A DNA stretch of 64,000 nt from Isoetes taiwanensis (GCA_021234155.1 JAJEKV010000036.1:2534996-2598995); one strand, 5' to 3'; positions 1 through 11,918 are shown, numbered from the stretch's first letter. The notes: generated by a model from the letters alone, not told the origin. Program-made: numbers and translations.

Positions 1-1154
1 AAGCATTAAATAGAAACACATGCTTACCATTTAAATAGTTTTCATCACTTCATCCACCAGATACTGCAGCTCTGCAAATTATGGATATCAAATCAAAATT
101 AATATCAAATTTGCATCTCAAATACCATGAATAGGTCAATATGATCCTCTGGCTTTCTAATACAAAGAACCTAAATTACATGCAGCATCTGGGCAGAATA
201 AAGCTCTGTTTTCTCTGTTTTCTCATGATATTCGGAGTTTTAAACTGCCATGCATGGTATACTAAAAATAATTGCATGTCAGCGTTGTAGTCAGGGAGAT
301 CCTTTTGGTGGTAATGGGGGCTAATGCCTTGGAGGTTAGTAGCTTTAGAAGGAAATTGCTTCACGATATTAATCCAAATATAATACGTGTGGTGAATTAC
401 GTTTTCCAGAATGCTTAGTTGCCTGCACCTTCCAAGACATAGTGTCTTCTAAAGAAAAGGAACATGCTAGCCTTTTTTGCATATGCGGCCCGGAATCTTT
501 ATTCTTTGTAAGCACATAAGCCATGTCAATGGCGAAAACATACTAGATCTTGATTTTGTAGTTGGTTAAAGGATCATTTGCCCGATCTTGGCATTTAATA
601 TGTGCAACCATACAAACTTATGAGGATCATTACGGTCGCGCCATCCATGTAAATATCGCGACAACACCTCCTCATTCCACGACGACCATGTAAGTACGTG
701 CGGCGGCAAAAAAACTCTGGCCCGAGAAAAAAAAATGGAAAGTGTCACCATGTTTACCTTTTGATGGCCGCGACATTTTTTTTTTTTTAACAATTCCCAT
801 TCAGTGATGTCCCATTCTTCCAGTTCGATTCATGTTTCCTAATAAAGGAAATGGTTTTTAGAATACTTAAAAATCACTTGTGCTGCTCACGGAGAACCCT
901 AAAACTGGAGTTTAATCAGACAACAATATCCCACAGTCAGCGGTTTTAAAATCAATCATCAAGTATAAGAGCAGGAATGAGAAAAAAATGCATCTGGGCG
1001 TGCCCGCTTCAAGGTGGGAGATGCCATCAAACCGTCTTCGGAAGAAGATGTGTTGGTGGTATTAGAGCGGGAGGTAAATCGTCAGGTGGGGCAACCGAGC
1101 AGCGTTGCCTTCCCTCTTCCGCCGGTGAAGGGATAACACGTCCTCTTAATTTTT
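1..1154. repeat. Dispersed direct repeat, copy 1
   Basis: This block is repeated in the same orientation at 29388-30564, with scattered substitutions and short indels. It starts at or before the window edge, so its left boundary is unknown. The right boundary is sharp: both copies match through CCTCTTAATTTTT and then diverge. I see no TG...CA termini, primer site or long ORF, so it is not an obvious LTR. A segmental duplication or a non-coding transposable element are both possible. Confidence 0.85.
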
Positions 1155-1233
1155 AGCACGCCAGCCTAACCAAGCCTACCACGAAGCACTTCCACCTCAA
1201 CAAAAAATTGATGTGGCAGTTCTTTTGACCATT

Positions 1234-2154
1234 GGATCTAATATTTCTAGCATCGACAGCCTTCAAAATTAGAAAAGGGCGGATCTAATATTTCTAGTAT
1301 CGACGGCCTTCAAAATTAGAAAAGGGCAAAAAATACCACGGAGATAGAATACGTCGCACTCTCGCCTATGTGGCAGTGGTTTTGACCATTGGATCTAAGG
1401 TGAAATCACACTTGTGGCCGCTCGTGATCCTAAATTTTAATCCACCAATCAAATGTCTGTTTTTTAGATTCTTGGGCGCTCCCTCTAGCACACTTGGGGT
1501 GCCCAGGATGCAATATTTCCTGGGCGGGGTGGATATTCCTGGTCGGGGGTTATCCCCTGACCAAGATCTTGGCCACCGCCACCTCAGAACCAAGTTGCAG
1601 AAAAATATCGAAGAGGAAATATTAGGGTTCTTCTTGCTTCAAAAGTTGCACAGATTACAATGATTTGGCACTGGATTCATGCCGATTGGAGCCGGTTTTG
1701 CGAAAGGAACAGATAATGACGCATCAACAGCAAAAATCCGAGTCGAATCAACCTAAAATCGAGCTAAGCAGCCCCAAAATCGTTACTGAACATGCCCAAA
1801 ATCGCTGCTTGAAAAACTGATATAGAGTAAACAGGTAATACTGGTGTTTCTTAGGAAACTGAGCGATTCCATAGCAAAATCAGAGCAGAATCGGAGCTGC
1901 AAGACATGATTTTAGGATTCATCTATTGCTTCATCCTCTGTTAGAAATTTCCGACGGTTAGGTTCTTCTTAGCGCAGTGTGATATCCAGTTTTCTTGGGC
2001 ATTTGCAACCCGACCAAGACATAAAAAAAATAGTTTTGGGCAGTCACTAGTGTGATTCCATCCTAATATTTCTAGCATCGACGGCCTTCGAAATTAGAAA
2101 AGGGCAAAAAATAACACGGAGATCGAATACGTCGCGCTCTCGCCTTCGTTCTTC
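1234..2154. repeat. Short direct repeats around a 0.7 kb unassigned segment
   Basis: A 47-bp unit containing CTAATATTTCTAG and AAATTAGAAAAGGGC stands in tandem at 1234-1280 and 1281-1327. A longer version of about 85 bp, running on through CACGGAGAT and CGTCGC, recurs at about 2062-2146. The segment between them (1372-2061) has no convincing gene. The layout could be a small non-autonomous element bounded by direct repeats, or duplicated leader sequence. Confidence 0.6.
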
Positions 2155-2186
2155 TTTCCCTTTTGTTTCTCTTCCCTCAAGCCTTT

Positions 2187-2329
2187 TCATTGTAGTCCCT
2201 TCGGTTAAGCTAACTCATTGTTTTTTGGCTGTGGTATCTGCCAGGAATCAGTCTACTTTTCATTGTAGTCCCTTCGGTTAAGATAATTCGTTGTTTTTTG
2301 GCTGTGGTATCTGCCGGGAATTAGTCTAC
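2187..2329. repeat. 72-bp tandem duplication
   Basis: Two adjacent copies of about 72 bp, each containing TTCATTGTAGTCCCTTCGG and GGCTGTGGTATCTGCC, differ at a few positions. The sequence from here to 2900 holds no other recognisable gene. Confidence 0.85.
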
Positions 2330-2959
2330 AAAGTTCCATACTTTGCCCAAACCCAAATTAGAGGCTTGTTATCTTGCATGCTTGGCTATAAAGGCGACTT
2401 CGTCTTGCGTGGCAATCGATTGTTGTCTTATGTTGGAGACTTCAATGACATCATCTAGCAGCCGAGAACCAAAGAAGCTTTTTTTTTCTTTCCTTCAAAA
2501 GATCTCTTTGTTTATCACAAAATCGCCTGCAATCGGTCAATATGAAAGGGGAAAGGCCTTTTATATTGAAATATAAGCATTGCCTGAGCTGTCTGTGTAG
2601 CAAAATCAGGAAATCAAACTTGAACTGCCTGTGGTGCTACTCTTCCCTCTGAATCCAGCTGTCCAGGATCAACAGGTATTGTCTGCATCACTCTCTGTGA
2701 TTTCAACTGCAATAACCCTAATAGGGATTCTTCCTAGTCTTGTTATTCAAGAACGGTATCGAACACTCCAAATTTAAGGCTTATGAAAATGAATTTGACG
2801 CACTATATAGTATATTTGTCTGATGTAAGCTGAAAGATAGAGCATTGTGTAGCAGCAGGAACTTGGTTTTTAAATGGCCATAATTCGCTGCAACCTTCAG
2901 ATGTGCTTGCCAGGCAACACAAGCTAGAGTGCAATTATGGATGTGCCGAGTCAGGGCGC

Positions 2960-3161
2960 AGAAGAAGAACCTGTATGGCTTTGGAAATGGATGTGAACAG
3001 GCTAGAGCAAGGAAGACAAGTGAATTGTTCCGTTTATGCTAATTTGTTGACTCAGTGCAGCAAATTAAATGCTTTGTTTTTAGGCAAAAGAATTCTTGCC
3101 CACTTGAAATCCAGACCTCATGTGAACAATGTCCTTTTAAGAAATCTTGTTGTTCAAATGT
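2960..3161 (+). pseudogene. PPR protein, N-terminal fragment
   Basis: The translation contains SVYANLLTQCSKLNAL followed by GKRILAHLKS and VLLRNLVVQM. This matches the first repeat of plant PLS-class pentatricopeptide proteins, which bind organellar RNA. The match stops at about 3161, exactly where a DYW-type PPR tail on the opposite strand begins. Only about 60 residues remain of a family that is usually 500-900 residues long. It is a relic and not a functional gene. Confidence 0.6.
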
Positions 3162-3505
3162 AAAGCAGTTGTGGGGCTTTCCCCTGTGGTGTATGAAGAA
3201 GTCCAAAGGCTATGGTTAATTTCTCAGCATGCCCACATAAGACCATTTCTTTCTCATCAACAGAAGCAGATCCTAACACAAGCTCAATATTTGGCACATA
3301 TCCTAAGGATTTGCAGCATTGCTGAGATTTCCCAGGTTTTTTCACTGCCCACACTAAATAGGTGGACATTCCCGTTCACCTCTATCACAAATTTTGCAGG
3401 ACTTTTCTTTGCCTCTGCATTCTTTCGGAGTTCCGATTCTATTTGCATGATCCAACATTCCTGCAGCTGCATATAAGTTTGCCATAAGCACATAAGGAAT
3501 AGCAC
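3154..3505 (-). pseudogene. PPR-DYW protein, E/DYW-region fragment
   Basis: On the minus strand, two overlapping frames read as the E/E+ and early DYW region of an organellar RNA-editing PPR protein. Visible pieces are IEVNGNVHLFSVG, then GYVPNIELVL and VLCGHAEKLTIAFGLL. A frameshift lies near 3370. The HxE(x)nCxxC deaminase core is absent because the match ends at the junction with the opposite-strand PPR fragment. The family assignment is firm and the copy is broken. Confidence 0.75.
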
Positions 3506-4379
3506 CTTCTAAATCTAATTGGATTAAATGCTGAAAGCATCAAACCAGCTCAACTTTCCTATAAGTCCTGCAGGCGTTGAGCAAGGATGTCCACGTTCCC
3601 TTAGGTAGAGGGTAAGATCTTGACTCAAAGCGGTTTTAGTGCCTCATGCAAGTTCCCCGATAGGCGCAAGGGTGGTCAACCAAGCATATGTAGTGATGTC
3701 ATGTGGGCATGATATCGTGATACATTGCCATTTGCTTGAAATACTCCCTTGCACTTGCCCCTTTACAAGGTTGGCACGCCCACATCTTTGTCAAAAAGCA
3801 GGATGAACGTAGTAGCATCGGCGACATTCGTTTTCGTATGTCCTTAAAACATTTGATTGCCATATTGCCCTCATCATTTCACGCCATATCCTTCATGCAT
3901 AGCGACTCCACGATTCTATTCTTGGCTCAAATCCGATTCTCCCATTTAAAGCTCTTATAGTTGGAGCTTATGCGATTAATCGCGAAGCTCCAACACTAGA
4001 ATCGTTGATATGTTGAAACTTAGCTTGGTGACACCCTTTCACGGTTCTATCCTTTAGCGGAAGGCTTAGTGATGGAAAACTTGGTCCTCCTCATGTAGAC
4101 CGCAATGATGAAAGGGTGGAATTTATTGAAGCTTAAATGAGATGATATCTGTTTTCAAGATCTTTGTTCATGAAGCAAAGCTACGGCGACCTTGCGCCAT
4201 AAAAAAAAGGGGATAGTAGATGTACCGAGCTTCCTCTTAAATAAATGCGGTAAAACATATTTGAATTTTTTTTTCTAGGATGGCATTGATTTTTTTTTTT
4301 CCTTTCCTTAAATCTTAATTAAGAATCTTATGTTGTATACATATAGATTTATGTCATTTACATGAATGTGTTTATGCAG
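3506..4379. other. No recognisable gene
   Basis: The ORFs here are short and match nothing I know. The last 120 bases are T-rich and end in TTTATGCAG, the intron acceptor of the BAHD exon that follows. Confidence 0.5.
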
Positions 4380-4484
4380 GTTACCAGATTTGGATGTGAG
4401 GGCATCTCCCTCGGCATAGCATTCAACCATGTCATTATGGATGGAAAATCATTCTGGCATTTTGTCAGATCTTGTGAGATCAGT
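4380..4484 (+). pseudogene. BAHD acyltransferase exon fragment
   Basis: Directly after a consensus acceptor (TTTATGCAG), about 33 codons read VTRFGCEGISLGIAFNHV then IMDGKSFWHFVRSC. This is the catalytic HxxxD region of BAHD acyl-CoA-dependent acyltransferases, with His at about 4428 and Asp at about 4440. These enzymes acylate alcohols and amines in plant specialised metabolism. The exon stops after about 100 bases and minus-strand LINE sequence begins. No other BAHD exon is visible on either side, so this is a fragment. Confidence 0.7.
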
Positions 4485-5068
4485 GAATTTTTTAGCACGA
4501 TTAGCTTCAGTAGCATCAGAGTTAATATTCCTAGAGAACAACATGGAATACTGGATTTCAATATATTTCCAGAGTCATCCTTGATTTCATTGATGGAACT
4601 TTTAACTTGTCTAGACTTGGCAACTCTGAAAATGAATCTGGTACATCCTGAGTCCATATTATTAGTGTACTTAATTTTGCATCTAATAGCAGCACCTTTG
4701 GCTTCAATATCCTCAATAAGTTTAATTTTCCTTTCAAGATTTTCTTCTTGGAGATGTAAAGAAGAATTAAAGGGATCATCTTGCAAAGCCATTCTGATAT
4801 CTCTCATATGCTGGAACAAGATCTTTTTCTCTTTATTTTTTTCTGAGTTCAGCCGCTTGGTCCATTCTTTGATCCATGATTTAGTGGCTTTTAAATTAGA
4901 GTAAAAACTTTTTATAGCCATATAATCAGTGACTCTAGGGAGATTAGAATAAAACTCTCTGAATTGTTCAAAAAAGGAACTATTTTGGAGCATGTTGGAG
5001 TGGAATTTGTAAGGAATGTTTCCAGATCTAGGAACTGAGATTTGATGGTAAGTACGAAGAAATTGAGG
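4485..5068 (-). mobile_element. LINE ORF2, linker between endonuclease and RT (distal piece)
   Basis: The minus-strand frame contains QPQFLRTYHQISVPRSGNIP and then a Lys/Glu-rich helix, followed by KSSINEIKDDSGN. This is the charged linker that precedes reverse transcriptase in plant L1-type LINEs. It joins without loss to the endonuclease piece at 19801: removing element A and one copy of CTGAT restores ...AISDH followed by QPQFLRT in one frame. No RT follows. The LINE stops at the BAHD exon, so its 3' half is missing, the reverse of the usual 5' truncation. Confidence 0.75.
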
Positions 5069-5073
5069 CTGAT

Positions 5074-6608
5074 TGTGACGCTCCCAGAATCCATACGATG
5101 CTCCCATCGTATAGACATGGGACTTTCCCTCCCCTGGCGACTAAATCACCATGGCAAGGCCCTCCGTCATACTCGGACTACTTGGGATGGCCAAGTATCC
5201 GGGCGAGGAACACGGAGGTGTCACTCGTCCCACGTCCTCTATGGGAAATCATGTACAGCGAAAGCAATCATATACATTAGCATACAATCAAAATGCCAAA
5301 ATAATATACCACCACGAAGGGTGGTCCATCCATCATCATCATGGGAAAAGACAATCCATTCATAACAACATGAAATAACACATTAATCCGGCACTACCCG
5401 GACTCCAAGGAATCAACCGGCGACCCGGGGTCTCAAGATATCAACGGATGGAAGTATAACATGGCATTGGCATAAGACAATGGCTAGGGTTGTCCTCCAT
5501 CCGCCCCCTCTGTGCACACTTTGCAGATAGGCTGAATCATGCTATGATGTGCTTGTAGCCCTCCGGAGATGCAATCCCTAGGAATCACCCTTTGGGACTA
5601 CTCCGGGTTACATCTCCCCGGTTCGATGAGGCAGGTCAGAGAGGCGTCTCCTTCCCGAGTATGATGGATCCCTGGGTGTGCTAGAGAACACGTGCCCCTC
5701 GGTGACCCCCATCCCGTGCCGACTTACTCTCCTAAATCTAAAGGTCAGCTCACCAACCCGTTCGAGCCCAGGGCAGCCATATAGGCTCCCACCCTCCGGC
5801 CCAGAGAGTGTCAAACCCATACCCGGCCCTCACACATTGACCGGCTATAGGCCTAGCACACTATAGGAGTCCTGTAGCCACGCTAAGCAAGACCCCACCC
5901 CCGTTTCACCATCATACTCGTTATCTGGTGCTGAACCACATCATAGCATCCCCAGCCAGGTAGGCTCTTGTGCACAGGCCGCATATATTGGGTATTAAAG
6001 GGATCGAACTAGAGACATCTCTAATCCTAGGAAGCTTTCAGGCCACTACCCTTCCCTTAATTCCCAATACATGGAAGAAGCAGAGAGAACTAATGTAATT
6101 ACCATCCATGTATTCAGAACAATTCATAACAAGAATTTAATCATTCCATCTACTCAAAGAAGTGTCAGCAGAAAAGAAACCTACCTACTGACTAACCGGT
6201 GTCTTGGCTGGAGCCATGGTCACGGTAGGCATCCATCTCTCGAAACTGGTAGGTAAGTGTTGGCAAAACAAGCTTAGACTGCGGGTTGCTGCTCCTCCTC
6301 AATCCCAATTCGAATTTGGGAGAGAAATTGGGGTAGGACCACTGTTCCTAGGCCCAAAATGGTAAGTCCCTTCTGGCCAATTGATTTGGGCCAGGTGGCA
6401 CCCCCTTATTGGTGATAATTAGCTAATTAGACCATAATGACTTAATTAGGTTAATTAGGCCATTATTATTCATAATTATCCCTTTGGCTTTATTAACATA
6501 GCTAATAAAAGCCATTATGGGCAACCCTCGGACCATTACGCCCATTTGTGTCCTGGTGACGTGTCATGGTATGCATACATATACCGTATAGATACCTGGA
6601 ACGTCACA
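5074..6608 (-). repeat. Element A 3' LTR
   Basis: Direct repeat of 18253-19795, 1535 bp, with inverted TGTGACG/CGTCACA ends. The two LTRs differ by numerous substitutions and small indels, so the insertion is not recent. On the element's own strand it follows the polypurine tract. Sequence around the block CCACCCTTCG is shared with the LTR of element B. Confidence 0.92.
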
Positions 6609-6621
6609 TTCTCCCCCCCTT
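6609..6621 (-). other. Polypurine tract of element A
   Basis: On the minus strand AAGGGGGGGAGAA directly abuts the TGTGACG start of the 3' LTR. This is the expected place and composition for the primer of plus-strand DNA synthesis. Confidence 0.85.
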
Positions 6622-7174
6622 GGATTAATGTTGTCCTCAGCATTAGAGTTAGTGGAGAGTAAGGTACAGTAGAAACACTTTAATTTATTGAAATAAGAAA
6701 GGTTTACATACGGAAACAGTAGGACAAGAAGTCCCGTCTCAACAAGACAGTAAGAAATTAGTTTGAAAACACACTTTAAAGACAATTGACATTCAAAACA
6801 CAAGGTGGCCTACGACGTGAGGCGTCCATTCTTCTGCAGCTTATTAGTACGCTCTACTGGCCTGCATAAGTGCATGCATTAGTGTTTAAGAATAAGTTAA
6901 GTAGTGTGGTTGAAGGGACCACCCCCTTAAAAAAAATAAAAATATGAATGCAAGGGTCCAATCATGTCTAGGGCTTGCATGTCGTCTCGGCGTAAGGAAT
7001 GGCAATATTCCCATAATGGCCGTAGACGAATGCGTCCTATCATGAATGCCTATATGCCCATTTTGCCCATATAGGATGCATGTAACCCAACCCCTAGAAT
7101 GATCCGTGCTGGATTGCATGCATATGACCCCTGTCGCGATTAATGACCGCTTCTGCTACCATTTGGGTTGGAGA

Positions 7175-8424
7175 TGATCCATCTTGGATGGTTCGCCCAG
7201 CACTCCTTCATAAAGTCCCGTAAGTCTTATCCAAATCCGCCTTAAGAACCCATGTTTCGTCCTCGTGGGTAAGTGTTTCCCTTGACCAAGTATTGCAAAA
7301 TTTGAGTTCGGCGGGTTTTGTTTATAGGCACAATCAAGGAGAGCTTAAAACAATCTCCAATCCATCCTCGATCATCTCCGTATGTTGGTGTGTCAAGTAT
7401 CTCTTAAGGTCCTGATGAGTGCTTCTTGAGAAGACTTACGTGAAGACTTTATGGATCTTTAAATGTGTGGGTAGATCCAACCGGTGGACACGGGGTCCTA
7501 CCCTTTCTAAGCATCCGAAATGGTCCCGCCCATCTAGGTGCAAGCTTTACGGTTGCCAATCTTAAGTTTGGCTTGCTTCACCTTGATCTTTAGCCAAACG
7601 AACTCATCAACACCGAAACTCTCGAGAGTGCGGTGGCGATCTGCTAGACTCTTACAGCCGGTGCTCTTGCGACTAACAAATATGCTCGAACCTCTTCGAC
7701 TAGGCCTTGCATGTCCAAGCAATTCTTTGGGAGACCTCCACCGTGGGCCCCGGATTATGCCGCACGTGTCTAGTGTAAAGGCATTGATAGCCATAATTAA
7801 TCATGAAGGAGACATCCTTGAGGACTCCTGTTTGGTACTGTTGTAGGCAAACAAACTCTACCAATTAAATATAATTCGCCCATTGAGACCTGTTTGTTCC
7901 GGATATGGTTTCACGTAGCATATCTTGAATGATCGATTGGTACGCCTGCTTTGACCATCCGTCTCAACGGTGATAAAAGGCATTAACTCATGGCAAGCTT
8001 AATCTGAATAGTGCTGAAGAAATCTTTCCAGAACGCACTAACAAACTTAGGATCCCGATCCATCCGATATAACGGTACGGGGCATCCCATGCAGACGAAA
8101 CACTTCCTTGGTGAAGAGCAAGGCGGTATCCAATGCAGTATCCGTGGTACGACATGGCAAGAAATGTGCCATTTTAGAGAGTTTGTCGACCACTACCATT
8201 AAGGTATCAAACCCTCTTAAGGTACGCGGAAGCCCCACGATAAAATCCATGGTAATAACTTCCCACTTAGCATTGAGTACGTCGAGAGGTTGCAATTCAC
8301 CTGGAATACGCAACTGTTCTGCCTTTGTTTGCTGACAAGTCTGACACTGCTTAATGTACCTGGCAATATGCTTCTTCATGCCTGGACAGAAATAGCTGGA
8401 GCGGATTTTGAAATATGTCTTCAT
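7175..8424 (-). pseudogene. Element A integrase with C-terminal chromodomain
   Basis: On the minus strand the HHCC zinc domain (ARYIKQCQTCQQTKAEQL) is followed by the rve core start (WEVITMDFIVGLP and VVVDKLSKMAHFLP). After the second catalytic region the frame breaks several times. The C-terminal part is recognisable in pieces: FVWLKIKVKQAKLKIGNRK, PRWAGPF, VSLLKKH, and a chromodomain core with RTQILQYLVKG and ETWVLKADL. Integrase inserts the cDNA, and the chromodomain of chromoviruses is thought to bind modified histone H3. Frameshifts near 7520 and throughout 7800-8040 make it non-functional. Confidence 0.85.
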
Positions 8425-8440
8425 AAACCCCGCATGCCTG

Positions 8441-9477
8441 CTATCGAACTGTTATGTATGTATCATGGAGAATGAGCTTACGAACTCCTGACGTCTCGGG
8501 AACACATAATTTGTCCTTATAATAAAGGAGTTGAGCTTCCTTCTTATAATGGCGGAAAGTCTCCCTCTCCTTATCGGTTCTGGCTTCCTTAGTTACACTT
8601 TGCCATACCTCTTGGAATTCCGGATCTGTAGGAAGGGTCTGCTGGATCTGTTTCCCAAACTCATTGGAGAGTGTGGAGATAGCATTACAATGCGTGCGAG
8701 TGACGAATGGATGCCTGGAAAGGGCATCAGCAACAACATTATGCTTGCCCGGTTTATAAATGACCTCAAAGTCATATTCCTCCAGGAATTCCATCCACCG
8801 TCTTTGCCTCAAATTAAGATGGGGTTGCGTAAAAATGTATTGGAGGCTTTGATGATCCGTGTCCAACTGGAATCGCCTTCCCAGTAAATAATGCCTCCAA
8901 ATATGCAAGGCACGCACAACGGCAAGTAGCTCTTGGTCATGCGTGGGGTATCGCTGTTCCGCATCGTTCATCTTTCGAGAATCATAAGCGATAACCCGGC
9001 CTTCCTGCATTAAGACGCCCCCCGTAGCAATTTTACTGGCATCTGTTGCAACCCACTTATCCTTTTGAGGATCCGTGGCTTGAAAGCCGGTCTGTACCTT
9101 ATCTTTCCAATGTGCCATCCAATCTCTAACCTTTTCATGCTTGGTGAGATCAGTTAAAGGTGCAGCGAGCTTGGCAAAGTCCTTGACAAATTTACGGTAA
9201 TACCCGGCCAAGCCTAGAAAACTGCGAACCTCAAACACGTTGGTTGGAATGGGCCATTCCTAGACTGCCTCAATCTTAGCTGGGTCGGTGGCTATTCCTT
9301 CTGCGGATACAATATGGCCCAGGTAATCCACCTTGGTGGTGGCAAAACGACACTTAGAGAATTTGGCATACAATTGATGACGTCTCATTTTCTGTAATGC
9401 CAATCGAAGATGCCGTTCATGATCTTCCAATGTCTTACTGTATATGAGGATATCATCAAAGAATAGGACTAGGTGAG
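8441..9477 (-). pseudogene. Element A reverse transcriptase (3' part) and RNase H
   Basis: The reading starts at the RT active site VLFFDDILIYSK, so all motifs before the DD pair are lost with the deletion. It continues through SFLGLAGYYRKF. RNase H follows with [13 protein letters not shown], the region DQELLAVVRALHIWRHYL and TDHQSLQYIF, ending at VADALSRHP. A TAG at 9260-9262 interrupts the connection. At about 9475 the RT sequence is joined directly to gag, out of frame. The assignment is firm and the enzyme is dead. Confidence 0.9.
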
Positions 9478-10406
9478 CGCCCTCTGTAGGGTGTATACCC
9501 CTTGCTTTGAGGGAACGAAGAGGGTCGTGGTGGCTGGTACCTTGGGGTGTCCTCCTCTAGGCTAAGTGCTTTAGCCTCTGCTTCTGCAATGGTCTTAGGA
9601 TATATAGCTCGAACCATCTTCCTTATGGTAGGGGATAAGCCCTCTATATAGCCTTCGACGGCCCTACGCTCATTAATCCCTGGGACGTATAAGCGTAAGC
9701 GCATAAACTCATCCGTATAAGCCTGGACAGTCATGTTTTTCTGTTCCAAGCGATAGAAAGTTTGGATCTATTGGCAACGATGAGCCTTTGGTACATAATG
9801 TGATTTGAAGGCTTTGGCAAAAATTTTGTAGCGGCACCTTCCCCTCGTGAGCCCATGAGAGCGAGCATATCCTTTCCACCGTTCGTTGCGACCACAGCAA
9901 GATTGGTGGTGGCAACTTTGCTGATATCCTTGTCAGTCATCCCATATGACTTCCCAAACTCCTGCATTTCGTCCAACCATGACTCGGCATCTACCCCATT
10001 TCTGGTTTTCCCTGAGAATTGCACGAGCTTCCGATTCTTCCATATGCTAGTGATGGCGGAATCCACCGTTTTCTGATAATCCTTTTTGCTGGTCTTGGCA
10101 TGGTCGGCCTCATCCTCGAGGGAATCGAGAAGAGTCAGAAGACTCCGAGGCAGCATCGGAGGACGAACTAGGGCGTGTCCTCTTAGATCGACTTGCCGTA
10201 GCAAAGCTTGCGGAGTCTTGGTCACGGTCATGCGAGTTGATGGGCGCAGAATATCGATCCATATTCTGTTGCAATACGTATGCTTGGAGCTCAGTAAGCT
10301 GATGTTTCATAATGGTGAGCTCCTGTTCCAGGGTAAGACGGCCCGGTTGAACGGGTGTCGCCCGGCGTGCGCCTAGATAGAACAAATCAAAGATAAGCAT
10401 ACTCAT
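9478..10406 (-). pseudogene. Element A gag (truncated)
   Basis: The N-terminal frame contains TLEQELTIMKHQLTELQAYV, a short coiled coil. The retrotransposon capsid region follows, with FSGKTRNGVDAESWLDEMQE and YTDEFMRLRLYVPGINERR, then EGYIEGLSPTIRKMVRAIYP. The zinc knuckle seen in element B is missing because the deletion at about 9475 removes it together with protease. At least two frameshifts are needed to join the pieces. The product would form the virus-like particle. Confidence 0.8.
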
Positions 10407-10680
10407 GTGATAACAATAAGATTACAAAAGGAATCACGTTTATCATTAAGATGAAACCCACGGTTACAAGAAACTTTTAGCTATACAACGGAAAAAACTA
10501 AGGTTACATGTAGACAATAAAAGTCTTGAAACAACTAGCTTAGGGCTGCATGAAGGGGTATAGGATAGAGTATCGAATACTCTCCCTCACTGCTCGAACC
10601 ACTTTGTACCTAGCCCAAGCCTGAATTATAACATACTGATAGTCCAAAGTAGGGCTGATGATTAACAAATTAAAGAGGTC
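10407..10680. other. Element A spacer before gag
   Basis: Internal element sequence with no convincing ORF on either strand. On the element's strand it would be leader sequence ahead of gag. Confidence 0.4.
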
Positions 10681-11030
10681 TCAAAGTGCATAAAATATCT
10701 GCCAGAGGTGATCGTTCCCGTCAGCAAAGACTTCGTGCTTAGTACAATCCCAATAATTCCAAGTGCGATGGAGCGTCTGCTGCAAATGCACAAAAGTGTG
10801 ATCGCGAAGGATGTTAACGATCTCAAAACCCTTGATGGGGTCATATGGCTCTCCTTCATCCTGCGCTTCCTCCTCTTCATAATCTTCATCGTCATCCTCA
10901 TATTCTTCATCATCTTCTTCATAGTCTTGTTCTGGCGGCGGCTCCTCCTCTTCCACTTCTTTCCATTGTTATGGTTCCCCTTTTTCTTCTTCTTCCTCTT
11001 CTGTAAGAAGGCAAGAATGGATATGCAACA
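10681..11030 (-). CDS. Short highly acidic ORF in element A
   Basis: From 10956 the minus-strand frame reads MEEEEPPPEQDYEEDDEEYE and stays almost wholly Glu/Asp for about 45 residues. It then turns to an ordinary sequence (KGFEIVNILRDHTFVHLQQT) and stops at 10681. A further Glu-rich stretch lies upstream to about 11010 behind one stop. Long acidic runs are typical of histone chaperones but also arise from simple (GAA)n repeats. Element B has no counterpart, so conservation does not support function. No family assigned. Confidence 0.4.
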
Positions 11031-11918
11031 AATGAATTATTCCTTATACTTCAAACTCTAGAAAGAGAAAGACGAGTATTGTAGGAAAAAAAAACAATTT
11101 GCGTGTATTCAAAAGTGCATGAAAGATCAATACAAGGTTACATATTTTTGAATAGACAAAGGCTATACTCTACAATGCATGATATAAGTAGCTAGGAGCT
11201 AGGCCTCGCATCCTGGTCCATCGCTGTAGGAGGTGGTGGTGGCGGCCGCTGACGTAACAAAGTGACCCCTGGATCCACCGTAGTGGCCGCAAGAGAAGCA
11301 ATCTCTGGCGGATAGGCGGCAGCTAGTGGGGCCGCCGTGAGGAGCTTCATGCTCATCCAGGGTGCTACATCCTGGTCCAAGGCGGTCAAGGCGAAGTCCC
11401 GACGTACCAACACATAAGTGTAGACGTGGTATGACAACTTCTTGTGTCCCGCCAGGGTGGACAAAGCACGGAGGCTCCACCACGATGCCTCTGCTTCTGG
11501 GGCCAGGTCGCGGGCCACAAAAAGAACCTGTCCATGCCTAAAGGCTGATAGGAAAAAGCGGGTAAGATGGTTTCCCGACGCTCTCCCCTGGGGAGTAACC
11601 GAAGTGGCTACTTCCTTCTCTAGGTCCATAGGAACCTCTTCCTCCTTAAGCTCCTCCTTCTCCTCCCTACTATGGGCAGGGTTATGATAAAGGTCTTCCC
11701 CTTCTTCATCCGAATGGGAGGGAATCTCGATCATGTTGATACTTGGGACTTGAGGTCCCATAGCCGTAAAGGTTTCCGGAGGAGGCTGGGATGGAGGCAG
11801 GGTTTCCCTTAAGGGGCGAATATTCGCCAATATGCTATATTTAACGGTTTAAGAAAAAATGGATACGAACCTTGAGTAGATTCAATATTAAATCCATATT
11901 TTTATTTTTAGCCCGCTT

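Noticed and set aside
10708-11061. Plus-strand hydrophobic ORF (Phe/Ile/Leu-rich)
   Set aside because: Antisense shadow of the acidic GAA-type codons of element A.
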